A DNA stretch of 64,000 nt from Xylanimonas protaetiae (GCF_004135385.1 NZ_CP035493.1:2857440-2921439), one strand, 5' to 3'; shown: positions 44,767 through 57,243, counted from the first letter of the stretch. Numbers and translations: made by a program. Notes: a model not told the origin generated them from the sequence alone.

Positions 44767-47697
44767 GTGAGCAACCGCCTCGTCATCTCCGGCGCCCGCG
44801 AGCACAACCTCAAGAACGTGAGCCTCGATCTGCCGCGCGACCGGCTCATCGTGTTCACGGGCCTGTCCGGGTCGGGGAAGTCCTCGCTCGCGTTCGACAC
44901 GATCTTCGCCGAGGGGCAGCGCCGCTACGTCGAGTCGCTGTCCGCGTACGCGCGCCAGTTCCTCGGGCAGATGGACAAGCCCGACGTCGACTTCATCGAG
45001 GGCCTGTCCCCGGCGGTGTCCATCGACCAGAAGTCGACCAACCGCAACCCACGGTCCACGGTGGGCACCATCACCGAGGTCTACGACTACCTGCGCCTGC
45101 TCTTCGCGCGCGCGGGCACGCAGCACTGCCCGGTGTGCGGCGAGAAGGTGCAGTCGCAGACGCCGCAGCAGATCGTCGACAAGCTGCTCGAGCTGCCCGA
45201 GGGGACGCGCTACCAGGTGCTCGCGCCCGTCGTCCGCGGCCGCAAGGGCGAGTACGCCGACCTGTTCAAGGAGCTCCAGACGCAGGGCTTCGCGCGCGCC
45301 CGCGTGGACGGCGAGGTCGTCCAGCTCACGAGCCCGCCCACGCTGGAGAAGAAGCTCAAGCACGACATCGAGGTCGTCGTCGACCGCCTCGTCGCGCGCG
45401 AGGGCGTGCAGCGCCGCCTGACCGACTCCGTCGAGACCGCCCTGCGGCTCGCCGGCGGGCTCCTCATGGTCGAGCTCGTCGACGCGGACATCGACGACCT
45501 GGGCCGCATCCTCAAGTACTCCGAGAAGCGCGCCTGCCCGAACGACCACCCGCTCACGCTCGACGAGATCGAGCCGCGGACCTTCTCGTTCAACGCCCCC
45601 TACGGCGCCTGCCCCGAGTGCACCGGCATCGGCTTCCGCCTCGAGGTGGACCCCGACCTCGTGGTGCCCGACGTCGACAAGACGCTGCGCGAGGGCGCGA
45701 TCGCCCCGTGGTCGCAGACGTCGTCCGAGTACTTCGATCGCGTGCTCACGGCGCTCGCCGAAGAGCTGAGCTTCTCCATGGACGTGCCCTGGCGGGCGCT
45801 GCCGGAGCGCGCGCAGCAGGCCGTGCTGTTCGGCCGCAACCACCAGGTCCACGTGCGCTACAAGAACCGGTGGGGGCGCGAGCGCCAGTACTCCACGGGG
45901 TTCGAGGGCGCGGTGACGTTCCTGGAGCGGCGGCACCACGAGACCGAGTCGGAGTGGTCGAAGGACAAGTACGAGGCCTACATGCGCGAGGTCCCGTGCC
46001 CCGTGTGCCAGGGCGCGCGCCTCAAGCCCGAGGTGCTCGCGGTCAAGGTGGGCGACAAGTCGATCTGGGACGTCACGAAGATGTCGATCGACGGCGCCGC
46101 CACGTTCCTCGGCCAGCTCGAGCTCGGTGTGCGCGAGCGGCAGATCGCCGCCGAGGTGCTCAAGGAGATCAACGCCCGCCTGGGCTTCCTGCTCGACGTC
46201 GGCCTCGACTACCTGTCCCTGGAGCGGCCCGCGGGCACCCTGTCGGGCGGCGAGGCGCAGCGCATCCGGCTGGCCACGCAGATCGGGTCGGGCCTGGTGG
46301 GCGTGCTGTACGTCCTCGACGAGCCGTCGATCGGCCTGCACCAGCGGGACAACCGCCGCCTCATCGAGACGCTCACGCGCCTGCGGGACCTGGGCAACAC
46401 GCTCATCGTCGTCGAGCACGACGAGGACACCATCCGCACCGCCGACTGGATCGTCGACGTCGGCCCCGGCGCGGGGGAGCACGGCGGGCACATCGTCCAC
46501 TCGGGCGACTACGCCGGGCTGCTCGCGAGCGAGGCCTCGATGACGGGCGCGTACCTGTCCGGGCGCCGGCAGATCGGCGTGCCGGCCGTGCGCCGGCCCG
46601 TCGACAAGGCGCGGCAGGTCCGCGTCGTCGGCGCGCGCGAGAACAACCTGCGCGACATCGACGTCGACTTCCCCCTCGGCGTGCTGACGGCCGTCACGGG
46701 CGTCAGCGGGTCGGGCAAGTCCACGCTCGTCAACTCGATCCTCTACACGGTCATGGCCAACCAGCTCAACGGCGCCCGCCAGGTCGCCGGACGGCACACG
46801 CGCGTGACCGGCCTGGAGCACCTCGACAAGGTGGTGCACGTCGACCAGGGCCCCATCGGCCGCACGCCGCGCTCGAACCCCGCCACCTACACGGGCGTGT
46901 GGGACCACGTGCGCAAGCTGTTCGCCGAGACCGAGGAGGCGAAGGTGCGCGGCTACGGCCCGGGCCGGTTCTCCTTCAACGTCAAGGGCGGCCGCTGCGA
47001 GGCGTGCTCCGGCGACGGCACGCTCAAGATCGAGATGAACTTCCTGCCGGACGTCTACGTGCCGTGCGAGGTCTGCCACGGTGCGCGGTACAACCGCGAG
47101 ACCCTCGAGGTGCACTTCAAGGGCAAGACGGTCGCGGACGTGCTGAACATGCCGATCGAGGAGGCCGCCGAGTTCTTCGCCGCCGTCCCCGCGATCGCCC
47201 GGCACATGAAGACGCTCGTCGACGTCGGCCTCGGCTACGTCCGGCTCGGCCAGCCCGCGCCGACGCTGTCCGGCGGCGAGGCGCAGCGCGTCAAGCTCGC
47301 CTCCGAGCTCCAGCGCCGCTCCACCGGCCGGACCGTCTACGTGCTCGACGAGCCCACGACGGGCCTGCACTTCGAGGACATCCGCAAGCTGCTCGGCGTG
47401 CTCCAGTCGCTCGTCGAGAAGGGCAACTCGGTCATCGTCATCGAGCACAACCTCGACGTCATCAAGTCCTCGGACTGGGTCATCGACATGGGCCCGGAGG
47501 GCGGCTCCGGCGGCGGCACGGTCGTCGCGCAGGGCACTCCCGAGCAGGTGGCGGGCGTGCCCGAGAGCCACACGGGCCGGTTTCTCGCCGACGTGCTCGC
47601 GCAGCACCCGCCCGTCGAGCAGCCCAAGGCCACCCGTGCCAGGTCGGGCGCCGCGGCGACCGGCAAGGCGGCCAAGGCGAGGTCCAAGGTCGCGTGA
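44767..47697 (+). CDS. uvrA: Excinuclease ABC subunit A
   Basis: A 976-residue UvrA, the damage-sensing ATPase dimer of nucleotide excision repair. It has two ABC ATPase modules (first Walker [10 protein letters not shown], second GVSGSGKST), two LSGGEAQR signatures, and zinc-binding cysteine pairs ([30 protein letters not shown] with CEVC). The C-terminal tail after about residue 950 is Ala-, Lys- and Arg-rich. GTG start with TAGGAT 6 nt upstream and a LexA-type box fits SOS control. An 8-bp inverted repeat (47700-47707 with 47733-47740) follows the stop. Confidence 0.98.
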   Translation: MSNRLVISGAREHNLKNVSLDLPRDRLIVFTGLSGSGKSSLAFDTIFAEGQRRYVESLSAYARQFLGQMDKPDVDFIEGLSPAVSIDQKSTNRNPRSTVGTITEVYDYLRLLFARAGTQHCPVCGEKVQSQTPQQIVDKLLELPEGTRYQVLAPVVRGRKGEYADLFKELQTQGFARARVDGEVVQLTSPPTLEKKLKHDIEVVVDRLVAREGVQRRLTDSVETALRLAGGLLMVELVDADIDDLGRILKYSEKRACPNDHPLTLDEIEPRTFSFNAPYGACPECTGIGFRLEVDPDLVVPDVDKTLREGAIAPWSQTSSEYFDRVLTALAEELSFSMDVPWRALPERAQQAVLFGRNHQVHVRYKNRWGRERQYSTGFEGAVTFLERRHHETESEWSKDKYEAYMREVPCPVCQGARLKPEVLAVKVGDKSIWDVTKMSIDGAATFLGQLELGVRERQIAAEVLKEINARLGFLLDVGLDYLSLERPAGTLSGGEAQRIRLATQIGSGLVGVLYVLDEPSIGLHQRDNRRLIETLTRLRDLGNTLIVVEHDEDTIRTADWIVDVGPGAGEHGGHIVHSGDYAGLLASEASMTGAYLSGRRQIGVPAVRRPVDKARQVRVVGARENNLRDIDVDFPLGVLTAVTGVSGSGKSTLVNSILYTVMANQLNGARQVAGRHTRVTGLEHLDKVVHVDQGPIGRTPRSNPATYTGVWDHVRKLFAETEEAKVRGYGPGRFSFNVKGGRCEACSGDGTLKIEMNFLPDVYVPCEVCHGARYNRETLEVHFKGKTVADVLNMPIEEAAEFFAAVPAIARHMKTLVDVGLGYVRLGQPAPTLSGGEAQRVKLASELQRRSTGRTVYVLDEPTTGLHFEDIRKLLGVLQSLVEKGNSVIVIEHNLDVIKSSDWVIDMGPEGGSGGGTVVAQGTPEQVAGVPESHTGRFLADVLAQHPPVEQPKATRARSGAAATGKAAKARSKVA

Positions 47698-47758
47698 GGG
47701 ACCGTGCGCCCTGCGCCACCGATGGCCGGGGTGCACGGTCACCTTCTAGCGTTGCTCC

Positions 47759-48244
47759 ATGACGGTCGAACACGACTACGCAGTGACGCTGGCCTGGTCG
47801 GACGAGACCGGGACGGACAAGTTCAACGGGTTCACCCGTGACCACGAGATCCGTGGCGAGGGCAAGGTCGCCCCGCTCGTCGCGTCGGCCCCGCCGTGGC
47901 TCCGCGGCGACAGGACGCGCTACAGCGCCGGCGACCTCTTCCTCGCCGCGCTCGCCTCGAGCCACATGATGCGGTTCCTCGAGATCGCGTCCCAGGTGGG
48001 CCTCGTGGTCGTGGCCTACGACGACGAGGTGCACGCCCTGGCAGAGCTCGGCTCCCGCGGGGACGGCCACATCGCCGCCGTGACCCTGCGCCCGCGCATC
48101 ACCGCGCGGCCGGGCGTCCACGCCAACGAGGCCGAGGTGGCCCGCCTGCACGAGCGGGCCCAGTCGATGAGCATCCTCAGCAGCTCGGTCATCGTCGAGG
48201 TCCACGTCGAGCCGGGCCGGCTGACCGTCCTCGACGACGCCTGA
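47759..48244 (+). CDS. OsmC-like protein lacking the redox cysteines
   Basis: A 161-residue protein of the OsmC/Ohr fold. The N-terminal strands and the [11 protein letters not shown]-like region, the central helix [20 protein letters not shown] and the C-terminal [25 protein letters not shown] align with the OsmC pattern. The two catalytic Cys positions, usually in SHC and NCP contexts, are replaced (SHMM and SIL), and the whole protein has no Cys. It therefore cannot be a typical thiol peroxidase. A hydrolase-like or binding role is possible. ATG has TAGCGT (47747-47752) 6 nt upstream. Confidence 0.8.
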   Translation: MTVEHDYAVTLAWSDETGTDKFNGFTRDHEIRGEGKVAPLVASAPPWLRGDRTRYSAGDLFLAALASSHMMRFLEIASQVGLVVVAYDDEVHALAELGSRGDGHIAAVTLRPRITARPGVHANEAEVARLHERAQSMSILSSSVIVEVHVEPGRLTVLDDA

Positions 48245-48313
48245 CGGGACCCGGCCGCGAGCCTCGGCCGCGGGACCGGCCACGCTGTCGGTGCCGCGGC
48301 ATAGGGTTGTGGC

Positions 48314-50374
48314 ATGCCGGATCCCGCCACCTATCGCCCTGCGCCGGGGGAGATCCCGACGTCGCCGGGGGTGTACCGGTTCCGCGACCCGCACGGGCGC
48401 GTCATCTACGTCGGCAAGGCGAAGAACCTGCGCTCGCGCCTTTCGAGCTACTTCCAGGACCTGTCCAACCTGCACTCGCGCACGCAGACGATGGTCACCA
48501 CGGCCGCGTCGGTCGAGTGGACCGTGGTGGGCACCGAGGTCGAGGCGCTGGCCCTCGAGTACTCGTGGATCAAGCAGTTCGACCCCCGCTTCAACGTCAA
48601 GTACCGCGACGACAAGTCGTACCCGTTCCTGGCCGTCACGATGGCGGACGAGTTCCCCCGTGCCCAGGTGATGCGCGGGGCCAAGCGCCCCGGCACGCGG
48701 TACTTCGGCCCGTACGGCCACGCGTGGGCCATCCGCGAGACGCTCGACCTGCTGCTGCGCGTGTTCCCGATCCGCACCTGCTCGGCGGGCGTCTTCCGGC
48801 GTGCCGGGCAGTCGGGCCGCCCGTGCCTGCTCGGCTACATCGACAAGTGCTCGGCCCCGTGCGTGGGCCGTATCAGCCCGGAGGACCACAAGGCGCTGGC
48901 CCAGGACTTCTGCGACTTCATGGCCGGCGACACCGCCCGCTTCGTGCGCCGCATCGAGAGGCAGATGCAGGAGGCCGCCGCCAGCATGGAGTACGAGCAG
49001 GCGGCCCGCCTGCGCGACGACGTCCAGGCCCTCCAGCGCGCCCTGGAGAAGAACGTCGTCGTGCTCGGCGACGCCACGGACGCCGACATCTTCGCGCTCG
49101 TCGGCGACGACCTCGAGGCCGCCGTCCAGGTGTTCCACGTGCGCGGCGGGCGCATCCGCGGCCAGCGCGGCTGGGTGGTGGAGAAGGTCGAGGACGTCAC
49201 CGACGCCCAGCTCGTCGAGCACCTGCTCCAGCAGGTGTACGGCGGCGAGGGGGAGGCGTCCGTGCCGCGCGAGGTGCTCGTGCCCGTGCTGCCGCCCGAC
49301 CCGCAGCAGGTCATGGCGTGGCTCGCCGGGCTGCGCGGCTCCAAGGTGGACGTCCGCGTGCCGCAGCGCGGGGAGAAGCGCGAGCTCGCCGAGACGGTCC
49401 GCAAGAACGCCGAGCACGCCCTGGTGCTGCACCGCACCCGCCGCGCGGGCGACCTGACCACGCGGAGCCAGGCGCTGCGCGAGATCCAGGAGGCGCTCGA
49501 CCTCGCGACGGCCCCGCTGCGCATCGAGTGCTACGACGTCTCCCACACGCAGGGCACGTACCAGTCCGCGTCGATGGTGGTGTTCGAGGACGGGCTGCCC
49601 CGCAAGAGCGAGTACCGCTCCTTCAGCATCCGCGGCCCGGAGGGCGAAGGGGCGCGCGACGACACCGCCGCGATGTACGAGGTCATCACGCGGCGGTTCC
49701 GCCGGTACCTCGCCGACCGGGCGCGGTCCGGCGAGCTCGAGCTCGACCTCGAGTCGGGGGAGGTCGACGCCGAGGTGGAGGCGGCCGAGGACAAGAAGCG
49801 GTTCGCGTACCCGCCCCACCTCGTCGTCGTCGACGGCGGCCCGCCGCAGGTCGCCGCCGCCCAGCGCGCGCTCGACGACCTCGGAGTCACCGACGTCGCC
49901 CTGTGCGGCCTGGCCAAGCGCCTCGAGGAGGTGTGGGTGCCGAACGACGACTACCCCGTCATCCTCGAACGCTCCTCCGAGGGCCTCTACCTGCTCCAGC
50001 GCGTGCGCGACGAGGCCCACCGGTTCGCCATCACGCAGCACCGCAAGCGGCGCAGCAAGGGCATGACGGTGTCCGTCCTCGACGACGTCCCCGGCCTCGG
50101 CCCCGCCCGGCAGAAGGCCCTGCTGACGCACTTCGGCTCCGTCAAGCGGCTGCGCGCCGCGAGCGTCGAGGAGATCGCCAGCGTCCGCGGCATGGGCACG
50201 ACGACGGCGGAGGCCGTCGTCGCCGCGCTCGCCGGGCCTGGCGCCCGCCCTGCCGCCGGACCAGGCACCGAGCCCACGGCCGGACCAGGCCCCGAGCCCG
50301 CCGCCCGGCCCCCGGCGCCAGACGTCCCGCCCACCGCTCCCGACGGCGATCCGGCTGGCATCCTGACCCCATGA
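48314..50374 (+). CDS. uvrC: Excinuclease ABC subunit C
   Basis: A 686-residue UvrC, the dual nuclease of nucleotide excision repair. The N-terminal GIY-YIG domain ([20 protein letters not shown]) makes the 3' cut. A UVR domain ([20 protein letters not shown]) binds UvrB. The RNase H-like domain ([20 protein letters not shown]) makes the 5' cut, followed by helix-hairpin-helix motifs. The last 45 or so residues are Pro-, Ala- and Gly-rich low complexity with a repeated AGPGxEP unit. ATG follows TAGGGT (48302-48307) by 6 nt. Its stop overlaps the rapZ start (ATGA). Confidence 0.97.
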   Translation: MPDPATYRPAPGEIPTSPGVYRFRDPHGRVIYVGKAKNLRSRLSSYFQDLSNLHSRTQTMVTTAASVEWTVVGTEVEALALEYSWIKQFDPRFNVKYRDDKSYPFLAVTMADEFPRAQVMRGAKRPGTRYFGPYGHAWAIRETLDLLLRVFPIRTCSAGVFRRAGQSGRPCLLGYIDKCSAPCVGRISPEDHKALAQDFCDFMAGDTARFVRRIERQMQEAAASMEYEQAARLRDDVQALQRALEKNVVVLGDATDADIFALVGDDLEAAVQVFHVRGGRIRGQRGWVVEKVEDVTDAQLVEHLLQQVYGGEGEASVPREVLVPVLPPDPQQVMAWLAGLRGSKVDVRVPQRGEKRELAETVRKNAEHALVLHRTRRAGDLTTRSQALREIQEALDLATAPLRIECYDVSHTQGTYQSASMVVFEDGLPRKSEYRSFSIRGPEGEGARDDTAAMYEVITRRFRRYLADRARSGELELDLESGEVDAEVEAAEDKKRFAYPPHLVVVDGGPPQVAAAQRALDDLGVTDVALCGLAKRLEEVWVPNDDYPVILERSSEGLYLLQRVRDEAHRFAITQHRKRRSKGMTVSVLDDVPGLGPARQKALLTHFGSVKRLRAASVEEIASVRGMGTTTAEAVVAALAGPGARPAAGPGTEPTAGPGPEPAARPPAPDVPPTAPDGDPAGILTP

Positions 50375-51308
50375 CGGAGCCGACGCACCCGCCCACCGTC
50401 CCGCACGGCCTGCCCGCCGTCGAGGCGGCCGCGCACACGCCCGACCGGCAGGAGCCGGAGGTCCTCGTCATCACGGGCATGTCCGGCGCGGGGCGCACGC
50501 GCGCGGCGAGCGTGCTCGAGGACCTCGACTGGTTCGTGGTCGACAACCTGCCGCCCATGATGATCGTGCCGCTCGTCGACCTCATGACCCGCGCGGGCTC
50601 CGCCGTCGAGCGGCTCGCCGTCGTCGTCGACGTGCGCGGGCGGCAGTACTTCTCCGAGCTGTCCGGGGCGCTCGGGCACCTGCGCGCCGCGGGCGTGCAG
50701 TACCGGATCCTGTTCCTCGACGCGACCGACGAGGAGCTCGTCCGGCGCTTCGAGGCCGTGCGCCGCCCGCACCCGCTCCAGGGCGACGGCCGCATCCTCG
50801 ACGGCATCGCCGACGAGCGGCGCGCGCTCGCCGCCATCGCCGAGCGTGCCGACACCGTGATCGACACCAGCAGCCTGTCCGTGCACGACCTCGCCCGCGA
50901 GGTGCGGGCCGCCGTCGCCGACGGCGCCCCGAGGTGCTGCGCGTCAACGTGGTCGCGTTCGGCTTCAAGTACGGGCTCCCGCTCGACGCCGACCACGTCG
51001 TCGACGTCCGCTTCCTGGCCAACCCGTACTGGATCGGCGAGCTGCGCCACCTCACGGGCCGTGACGCCCCCGTGCGCGACTACGTGCTCTCGCGTCCCGG
51101 CGCCGCGCTCTTCGTCGACCGGTACGTCGCCGCGCTCGAACCCGTGCTGACCGGGTACCTGCACGAGGAGAAGCGGTACGCGACCATCGCCGTAGGCTGC
51201 ACGGGCGGCAAGCACCGCTCCGTCGCCGTCGCGGAGGAGATCGCCACCCGTCTGCGCGCGCAAGGCCTCCGCGTCACCGTCACCGCCCGCGACCTGGGCA
51301 AGGAGTAG
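50371..51308 (+). pseudogene. rapZ: RapZ (YvcJ) nucleotide-binding protein, frameshifted in a C run
   Basis: The N-terminal part (50371 to about 50928) encodes the P-loop domain: [27 protein letters not shown] and [22 protein letters not shown]. The C-terminal part (from about 50931 to 51308) encodes the RapZ domain: [28 protein letters not shown] and [15 protein letters not shown]. The two halves lie in different frames. The junction is a run of four C at 50927-50930; five C would join them as [10 protein letters not shown] without a gap. Everything else looks intact, so a sequencing error or a very recent mutation is most likely. RapZ precedes yvcK and whiA in many Gram-positives. Confidence 0.85.
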
Positions 51309-51313
51309 CACCT

Positions 51314-52333
51314 TTGGCAGTCCCGCCCACCCCGCCCGCAGTCCCGCCGCCGCGCGTGTCCTCGTTCCGCTCCGGGCACTCGCGCGGTCCCCGGGTCGTC
51401 GCCCTCGGCGGCGGGCACGGCCTCTCCGCGAGCCTGCGCGCCCTGCGGCACGTCTCCGACCGGCTCACCGCCGTCGTCACCGTCGCCGACGACGGCGGGT
51501 CGTCCGGCCGGCTGCGCGAGGAGCTCGGCGTGCTCCCGCCCGGCGACCTGCGCATGGCGCTCGCGGCCCTGACCGACGACTCCGACTGGGGCCGCACCTG
51601 GTCGGCCGTGCTCCAGCACCGGTTCGTGACCGACGGCCCGCTCGACCAGCACGCCGTCGGGAACCTGCTCATCACCGCCCTGTGGGAGCTGCTGGGGGAC
51701 ACCGTCACGGGCCTGGACTGGGTGGGCAGGCTGCTCGGCGCGCGGGGGCGCGTGCTGCCCATGGCGTCGGTGCCGCTCGTCGTCGAGGCGGACGTGCGCT
51801 GCGAGGACGGGCCGTGCACCGTCGTCGGGCAGGTCAACGTGGCGAAGGCCGCCGGGCGCATCGAGCAGCTGCGGCTGCACCCGGCCGACCCGCCGCCGTG
51901 CGACGAGGCCGTCGCGGCCGTGCGCGAGGCCGACTGGGTCGTGCTCGGCCCCGGCTCCTGGTACTCGTCGGTGCTGGTGCACCTGCTGGTGCCGCAGCTC
52001 TCGGCGGCGCTGCACGAGACGTCCGCGCGCCGCTGCGTGACCCTCAACCTGTCGCCCGACGCCGAGACCTCGGGCCTGACGGCCGTCGACCTGCTGGACG
52101 CGCTGCACCGGCACGCGCCCGGCCTGCGCATCGACGTCGTGCTCGCCGACCCGTCCGCGGTCGAGGACGTCGTGGCGGCCGAGGCCGCTGCGGCGCGGCT
52201 CGGGGCGCAGCTCGTCATGCGGCAGGTCGCCCTGGGCGACGGCACCGCGCGGCACGACGCGCTGCGCCTGGCCGCCGCCTACCGGGACGTGTTCGACCGC
52301 GTCCTGGGCGACGTCGCGCCGCCCGGGGCGTAG
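51314..52333 (+). CDS. yvcK: YvcK/CofD-like gluconeogenesis factor
   Basis: A 339-residue protein of the CofD/YvcK family, needed in other Gram-positives for growth on gluconeogenic carbon and for cell-shape control. Motifs are [18 protein letters not shown] (near residue 27), [18 protein letters not shown] and [11 protein letters not shown]. The start is TTG 51314, supported by AAGGAG 9-14 nt upstream just at the end of rapZ; the first 25 residues are Pro-rich. The gene is linked to rapZ by 5 nt and followed by whiA after 83 nt with its own promoter. Confidence 0.92.
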   Translation: MAVPPTPPAVPPPRVSSFRSGHSRGPRVVALGGGHGLSASLRALRHVSDRLTAVVTVADDGGSSGRLREELGVLPPGDLRMALAALTDDSDWGRTWSAVLQHRFVTDGPLDQHAVGNLLITALWELLGDTVTGLDWVGRLLGARGRVLPMASVPLVVEADVRCEDGPCTVVGQVNVAKAAGRIEQLRLHPADPPPCDEAVAAVREADWVVLGPGSWYSSVLVHLLVPQLSAALHETSARRCVTLNLSPDAETSGLTAVDLLDALHRHAPGLRIDVVLADPSAVEDVVAAEAAAARLGAQLVMRQVALGDGTARHDALRLAAAYRDVFDRVLGDVAPPGA

Positions 52334-52416
52334 GCGCAGCGACGTCGGGCGCCGCGTCGGCGACCCCGACACGCCGACGCGCATTTCGTGCGACACGCCG
52401 TGGCAGGATGGCCGCC

Positions 52417-53397
52417 ATGGCGCTCACCGCACAGGTCAAGAACGAGCTCGCGCGGCTGCGCGTGACCCGCACGTCGTGCCGCAAGGCCGAGGTCTCCGCG
52501 ATGCTGCGGTTCTCGGGCGGGCTGCACATCATCTCGGGCCGCGTCGTCGTCGAGGCGGAGCTCGACACCGAGGCCGCGGCGGCGCGGCTGCGCGTCGCGA
52601 TCGCCGAGCTCTACGGCCAGCAGAGCGACCTCATCGTGGTGCAGGCCGGCGGCCTGCGGAAGCACCACCGGTACGTGGTGCGCGTGGTCCGCGAGGGGGA
52701 GTCGCTCGCCCGGCAGACGGGCCTGCTCGACCAGCGCGGGCGGCCCGTGCGCGGGCTCTCCCCGGAGGTCGTCTCGGCGGGCGTCCAGGAGGCCGAGGCG
52801 GTGTGGCGCGGCGCGTTCCTGGCCCACGGCTCCCTCACCGAGCCGGGCCGCTCCATGGCCCTCGAGGTGACCTGCCCCGGCCCGGAGGCCGCGCTCGCGC
52901 TCGTCGGCGCGGCGCGCCGCCTCGGCGTGCACGGCAAGTCCCGCGAGGTGCGCGGCGTCGACCGCGTCGTGATCCGCGACGGTGAGGCCATCGGCGAGAT
53001 GCTGCGCCGCATGGGCGCGACGACGACGCTCGACGTCTGGGAGGAGCGGCGCGCGCGGCGCGAGGTGCGCGGCACCGCGAACCGCCTGGCGAACTTCGAC
53101 GACGCGAACCTGCGCCGCTCGGCGCGCGCCGCCGTCGCGGCCGGGGCGCGCGTGGAGCGCGCGTTCGAGATCCTCGGCGACGAGGTGCCCGACCACCTGC
53201 GCGAGGCCGGCACGCTGCGGCTCGAGCACAAGCAGGCGTCGCTGGAGGAGCTCGGCCAGCTCGCGGACCCGCCGCTGTCCAAGGACGCCGTCGCGGGCCG
53301 CATCCGCCGCCTGCTGTCGACGGCGGACAAGCGCGCCCTCGAGCTCGGCATCCCGGACACCGAGGCGGGACTGAGCCCGGACCTCCTCGACCTGTGA
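52417..53397 (+). CDS. whiA: DNA-binding protein WhiA
   Basis: A 326-residue WhiA: an N-terminal LAGLIDADG-like fold ([37 protein letters not shown]) joined to a C-terminal helix-turn-helix ([20 protein letters not shown]). In Streptomyces WhiA acts with WhiB to start sporulation septation; in non-sporulating relatives it regulates division genes. ATG 52417 is chosen because CAGGAT (52404-52409) lies 7 nt upstream and [12 protein letters not shown] is the usual start. Confidence 0.95.
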   Translation: MALTAQVKNELARLRVTRTSCRKAEVSAMLRFSGGLHIISGRVVVEAELDTEAAAARLRVAIAELYGQQSDLIVVQAGGLRKHHRYVVRVVREGESLARQTGLLDQRGRPVRGLSPEVVSAGVQEAEAVWRGAFLAHGSLTEPGRSMALEVTCPGPEAALALVGAARRLGVHGKSREVRGVDRVVIRDGEAIGEMLRRMGATTTLDVWEERRARREVRGTANRLANFDDANLRRSARAAVAAGARVERAFEILGDEVPDHLREAGTLRLEHKQASLEELGQLADPPLSKDAVAGRIRRLLSTADKRALELGIPDTEAGLSPDLLDL

Positions 53398-53482
53398 CCG
53401 GGTGTGACACACGCGACGCCGGGTGGTCGGACCACGCGCGCCACCAGCCGATCCATGCGGCGCGCGAACCCGGATCGCGGTA

Positions 53483-53488
53483 TAGGCT
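53483..53488 (+). promoter_or_regulatory. Candidate -10 box of gap with long leader
   Basis: TAGGCT (within TATAGGCT) lies 171 nt before the gap GTG. The 262-nt whiA-gap gap holds no other feature I can identify; a short open frame in it (from 53404) has no coding character. A long 5' leader is therefore likely and may be regulatory. Confidence 0.4.
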
Positions 53489-53515
53489 CCATGGCGTCAG
53501 GTGACGACGACGTGA

Positions 53516-54664
<1,149 letters not shown>

Positions 54665-54687
54665 CTCTCCCGTAGCCCAGCGTGAAC

Positions 54688-54761
54688 CGAAGGCCGCGTG
54701 CGTGGTTTCGACAAGCTCAACCGCCGGTGGTTGAGCTCGTCGAGACCCCACGCGGCCTTCG
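54688..54761. repeat. Large hairpin containing a REP-like palindrome between gap and pgk
   Basis: A stem of about 33 bp with a 6-nt loop: outer arms CGAAGGCCGCGTG (54688-54700) and CACGCGGCCTTCG (54749-54761) are perfect, and the inner arms contain TTTCGACAAGCTCAACC facing GGTTGAGCTCGTCGAGA with two wobbles. The inner palindrome resembles a dispersed element I know from other GC-rich actinobacteria. It can end gap transcription or protect the gap mRNA 3' end. Confidence 0.8.
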
Positions 54762-54809
54762 TCGTCCCGCCCCCTTGACCACCCACTCCTCCGATCATCT
54801 GGAGTACTT

Positions 54810-56036
54810 GTGAAGACCATCGCCTCCCTCGGCGACCTCACGGGCAAGAAGGTCCTCGTCCGCGCCGACTTCAACGTGCCGCTGTCCAAGGACGGCACGA
54901 AGACGATCACGGACGACGCCCGCATCGTCGCCGCGCTGCCGACGATCAACGCCCTGCTCGACGCCGGCGCGGCCGTCGTCGTCATGGCGCACCTCGGCCG
55001 CCCGAAGCCCGTCGGTGAGTTCACGTTCGACGAGAGCTTCACCCTCGCGCCCGTCGCCGCGCGCCTCGCGGAGCTGCTCGGCAAGCCCGTGCCGCTGGCG
55101 AAGGACCTGACCGGCCCGTCCGCGCAGGAGACCGTCGCCGCGCTCCAGCCGGGCGAGGTCGCCCTGCTCGAGAACGTCCGCATGGACCCGCGCGAGACGT
55201 CGAAGGTCGACGCGGAGCGTCAGGCCGAGGCCGCCGAGCTCGCGCAGCTCGCCGACGCCTACGTGTCCGACGGCTTCGGCGTCGTGCACCGCAAGCAGGC
55301 GTCGGTCTACGACATCGCCCAGATCCTGCCCGCCGCGGCCGGCACGCTGGTCTTCAAGGAGGTCGACTCGCTGTCCAAGGCGACGACCGACCCCGAGCGC
55401 CCCTACGTCGTCGTCCTCGGCGGCTCGAAGGTCTCGGACAAGCTCGGCGTCATCTCGAACCTCATCGAGAAGGCCGACCGCCTGCTCATCGGCGGCGGCA
55501 TGATGTTCACCTTCCTCAAGGCCCAGGGCCACGAGGTCGGCACGTCGCTGCTCGAGGAGGACCAGGTCCCGACGGTCCAGGGCTACCTCGCCCGCGCCGC
55601 CGAGCGCGGCGTCGAGATCGTCCTGCCGATCGACGTCGTCGTCGCCGACTCCTTCGACGCCCCGGCCCCGGCCGGCGTCGTGGCCGCCGACGCGATCCCC
55701 GCCGACAAGATCGGGCTCGACATCGGCCCCGCCTCGGGCGAGCTGTTCGCCGCGAAGCTGGCCGACGCGAAGACCATCGCCTGGAACGGCCCCATGGGCG
55801 TGTTCGAGCGCGAGGACTACGCGGGCGGCACGCGCGCCGTCATGGACGGCCTCATCGCGGCCGGCCGCAACGGCGCCTTCACGATCGTCGGCGGCGGCGA
55901 CTCGGCTGCGGCCGTCAAGACGCTCGGCTACGACACGGCCGACTTCGGTCACATCTCCACCGGTGGTGGCGCGTCCCTCGAGCTGCTCGAGGGCAAGACG
56001 CTGCCGGGCATCGACGTCCTTGCCGACGAGAACTGA
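54810..56036 (+). CDS. pgk: Phosphoglycerate kinase
   Basis: A 408-residue glycolytic kinase that makes ATP from 1,3-bisphosphoglycerate. [15 protein letters not shown] (near residue 15), MAHLGRPKP, the hinge region and the C-terminal nucleotide-binding [11 protein letters not shown] are present. GTG start has GGAG 6-9 nt upstream. It follows gap after a strong hairpin and leads into tpiA with an 10-nt gap, so pgk and tpiA share a transcript. Confidence 0.97.
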   Translation: MKTIASLGDLTGKKVLVRADFNVPLSKDGTKTITDDARIVAALPTINALLDAGAAVVVMAHLGRPKPVGEFTFDESFTLAPVAARLAELLGKPVPLAKDLTGPSAQETVAALQPGEVALLENVRMDPRETSKVDAERQAEAAELAQLADAYVSDGFGVVHRKQASVYDIAQILPAAAGTLVFKEVDSLSKATTDPERPYVVVLGGSKVSDKLGVISNLIEKADRLLIGGGMMFTFLKAQGHEVGTSLLEEDQVPTVQGYLARAAERGVEIVLPIDVVVADSFDAPAPAGVVAADAIPADKIGLDIGPASGELFAAKLADAKTIAWNGPMGVFEREDYAGGTRAVMDGLIAAGRNGAFTIVGGGDSAAAVKTLGYDTADFGHISTGGGASLELLEGKTLPGIDVLADEN

Positions 56037-56046
56037 GGGCTGACAG

Positions 56047-56832
56047 ATGACGAACCGCACCCCGCTGATGGCGGGCAACTGGAAGATGAACCTGGACCAC
56101 CAGGAGGCCATCGCCACCGTCCAGAAGCTCGCGTGGACCCTCAAGGACGCCAAGCACGACTACGCGTCCGTCGAGGTCGTCGTCTGCGCGCCCTTCACCG
56201 ACCTGCGCTCCGTCCAGACCCTGGTCGACGGCGACAAGCTCGAGGTCAGGTACGCGGCCCAGGACGTCTCCCAGCACGAGTCCGGCGCCTACACGGGCGA
56301 GATCTCGGCGACGATGCTGGCGAAGCTCGGCTGCGCCTACGTCGTCATCGGCCACTCGGAGCGCCGCGAGTACCACGCCGAGTCCGACGCGCTGGTCAAC
56401 GCGAAGGTCCGCGCCGCGTTCGGCAAGGGCATCACGCCGATCCTGTGCGTGGGCGAGGGCCTGGACGTCCGCAAGGCGGGCGACCAGGTCTCGTACACGC
56501 TCGCGCAGGTCGAGGCCGGCCTGGCCGACCTGACCAAGGAGCAGGTGGCCCAGATCGTCATCGCCTACGAGCCCGTGTGGGCCATCGGCACCGGCGAGGT
56601 CGCCACGCCCGAGGACGCGCAGGAGGTCTGCGGTGCGATCCGCGCCCTGCTCGCCGAGCAGTTCGACGAGGAGGTCGCCGCGGCGACCCGCGTCCTGTAC
56701 GGCGGCTCGGTGAAGTCGTCCAACGTCGCCGACATCATGGCGAAGCCGGACGTCGACGGCGCCCTCGTGGGTGGCGCGAGCCTCGACCCCGAGGAGTTCG
56801 CGAAGATCGTGCGCTTCCAGTCGCACGCCTGA
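56047..56832 (+). CDS. tpiA: Triose-phosphate isomerase
   Basis: A 261-residue TIM-barrel enzyme that interconverts dihydroxyacetone phosphate and glyceraldehyde 3-phosphate. The substrate-binding AGNWKMN, catalytic His in [10 protein letters not shown] and catalytic Glu in [11 protein letters not shown] are all visible, as is the phosphate-binding [12 protein letters not shown] is preceded by GAGGGC. A 19-bp hairpin with a long loop follows the stop by 19 nt. Confidence 0.97.
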   Translation: MTNRTPLMAGNWKMNLDHQEAIATVQKLAWTLKDAKHDYASVEVVVCAPFTDLRSVQTLVDGDKLEVRYAAQDVSQHESGAYTGEISATMLAKLGCAYVVIGHSERREYHAESDALVNAKVRAAFGKGITPILCVGEGLDVRKAGDQVSYTLAQVEAGLADLTKEQVAQIVIAYEPVWAIGTGEVATPEDAQEVCGAIRALLAEQFDEEVAAATRVLYGGSVKSSNVADIMAKPDVDGALVGGASLDPEEFAKIVRFQSHA

Positions 56833-56851
56833 CCCTCACCACTCACCACGC

Positions 56852-56913
56852 GACGCGCGCCCTTCGAGGGTCGGCCCCGGGCAACCGGAGGTTTCCCTCG
56901 GAGGGCGCGCGTC
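56852..56913 (+). terminator. Long-loop hairpin between tpiA and secG
   Basis: Arms 56852-56870 and 56895-56913 pair over 19 bp with one wobble around a 24-nt loop. It ends 3 nt before the secG -10 box TAGGCT (56917-56922), so it probably ends the pgk-tpiA transcript and insulates secG. Confidence 0.7.
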
Positions 56914-56930
56914 ACCTAGGCTGGAGCACT

Positions 56931-57173
56931 ATGGACGTCCTGCGCATCATCCTCCAGGTCCTGCTGGTCATCACCAGCGGGTTCCTCACCCTGCTGATCC
57001 TCCTGCACAAGGGCAAGGGCGGCGGCCTGTCCGACATGTTCGGCGGCGGCATCTCGGCGAGCGCCGGGTCCTCCGGCGTCGCGGAGCGGAACCTCAACCG
57101 CATCACGGTGTCTTTCGCGATCGTGTGGGCCGTCGTCATCGTCCTTTTGGGACTCATTCAGAAGCTCGGCTGA
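56931..57173 (+). CDS. secG: Preprotein translocase subunit SecG
   Basis: An 80-residue SecG, the small accessory subunit of the SecYEG channel. It has two membrane helices (about residues 3-25 and 58-77) joined by a Gly-rich loop with GKGGGLSDMFGGG, the family signature. ATG lies 8 nt after TAGGCT. Its position after tpiA is conserved in many actinobacteria. Confidence 0.95.
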   Translation: MDVLRIILQVLLVITSGFLTLLILLHKGKGGGLSDMFGGGISASAGSSGVAERNLNRITVSFAIVWAVVIVLLGLIQKLG

Positions 57174-57243
57174 CCTCAGGTACTCTCCTCACGTCGTCGG
57201 CACCGTGGCGGGCGACGCGAGTCGAAGGTGAGGACGGGCGGAC

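Noticed and set aside
50240-50370. Separate gene in the Pro/Ala-rich end of uvrC
   Set aside because: It is in frame with uvrC, with no start or ribosome binding site, and low-complexity tails are common on actinobacterial UvrC.
47896-51150. A 1084-codon forward frame ending in RapZ sequence
   Set aside because: Most of it is out-of-frame uvrC. Only the part from ATG 50371 is RapZ, and its end after about 50930 is the frameshifted continuation.
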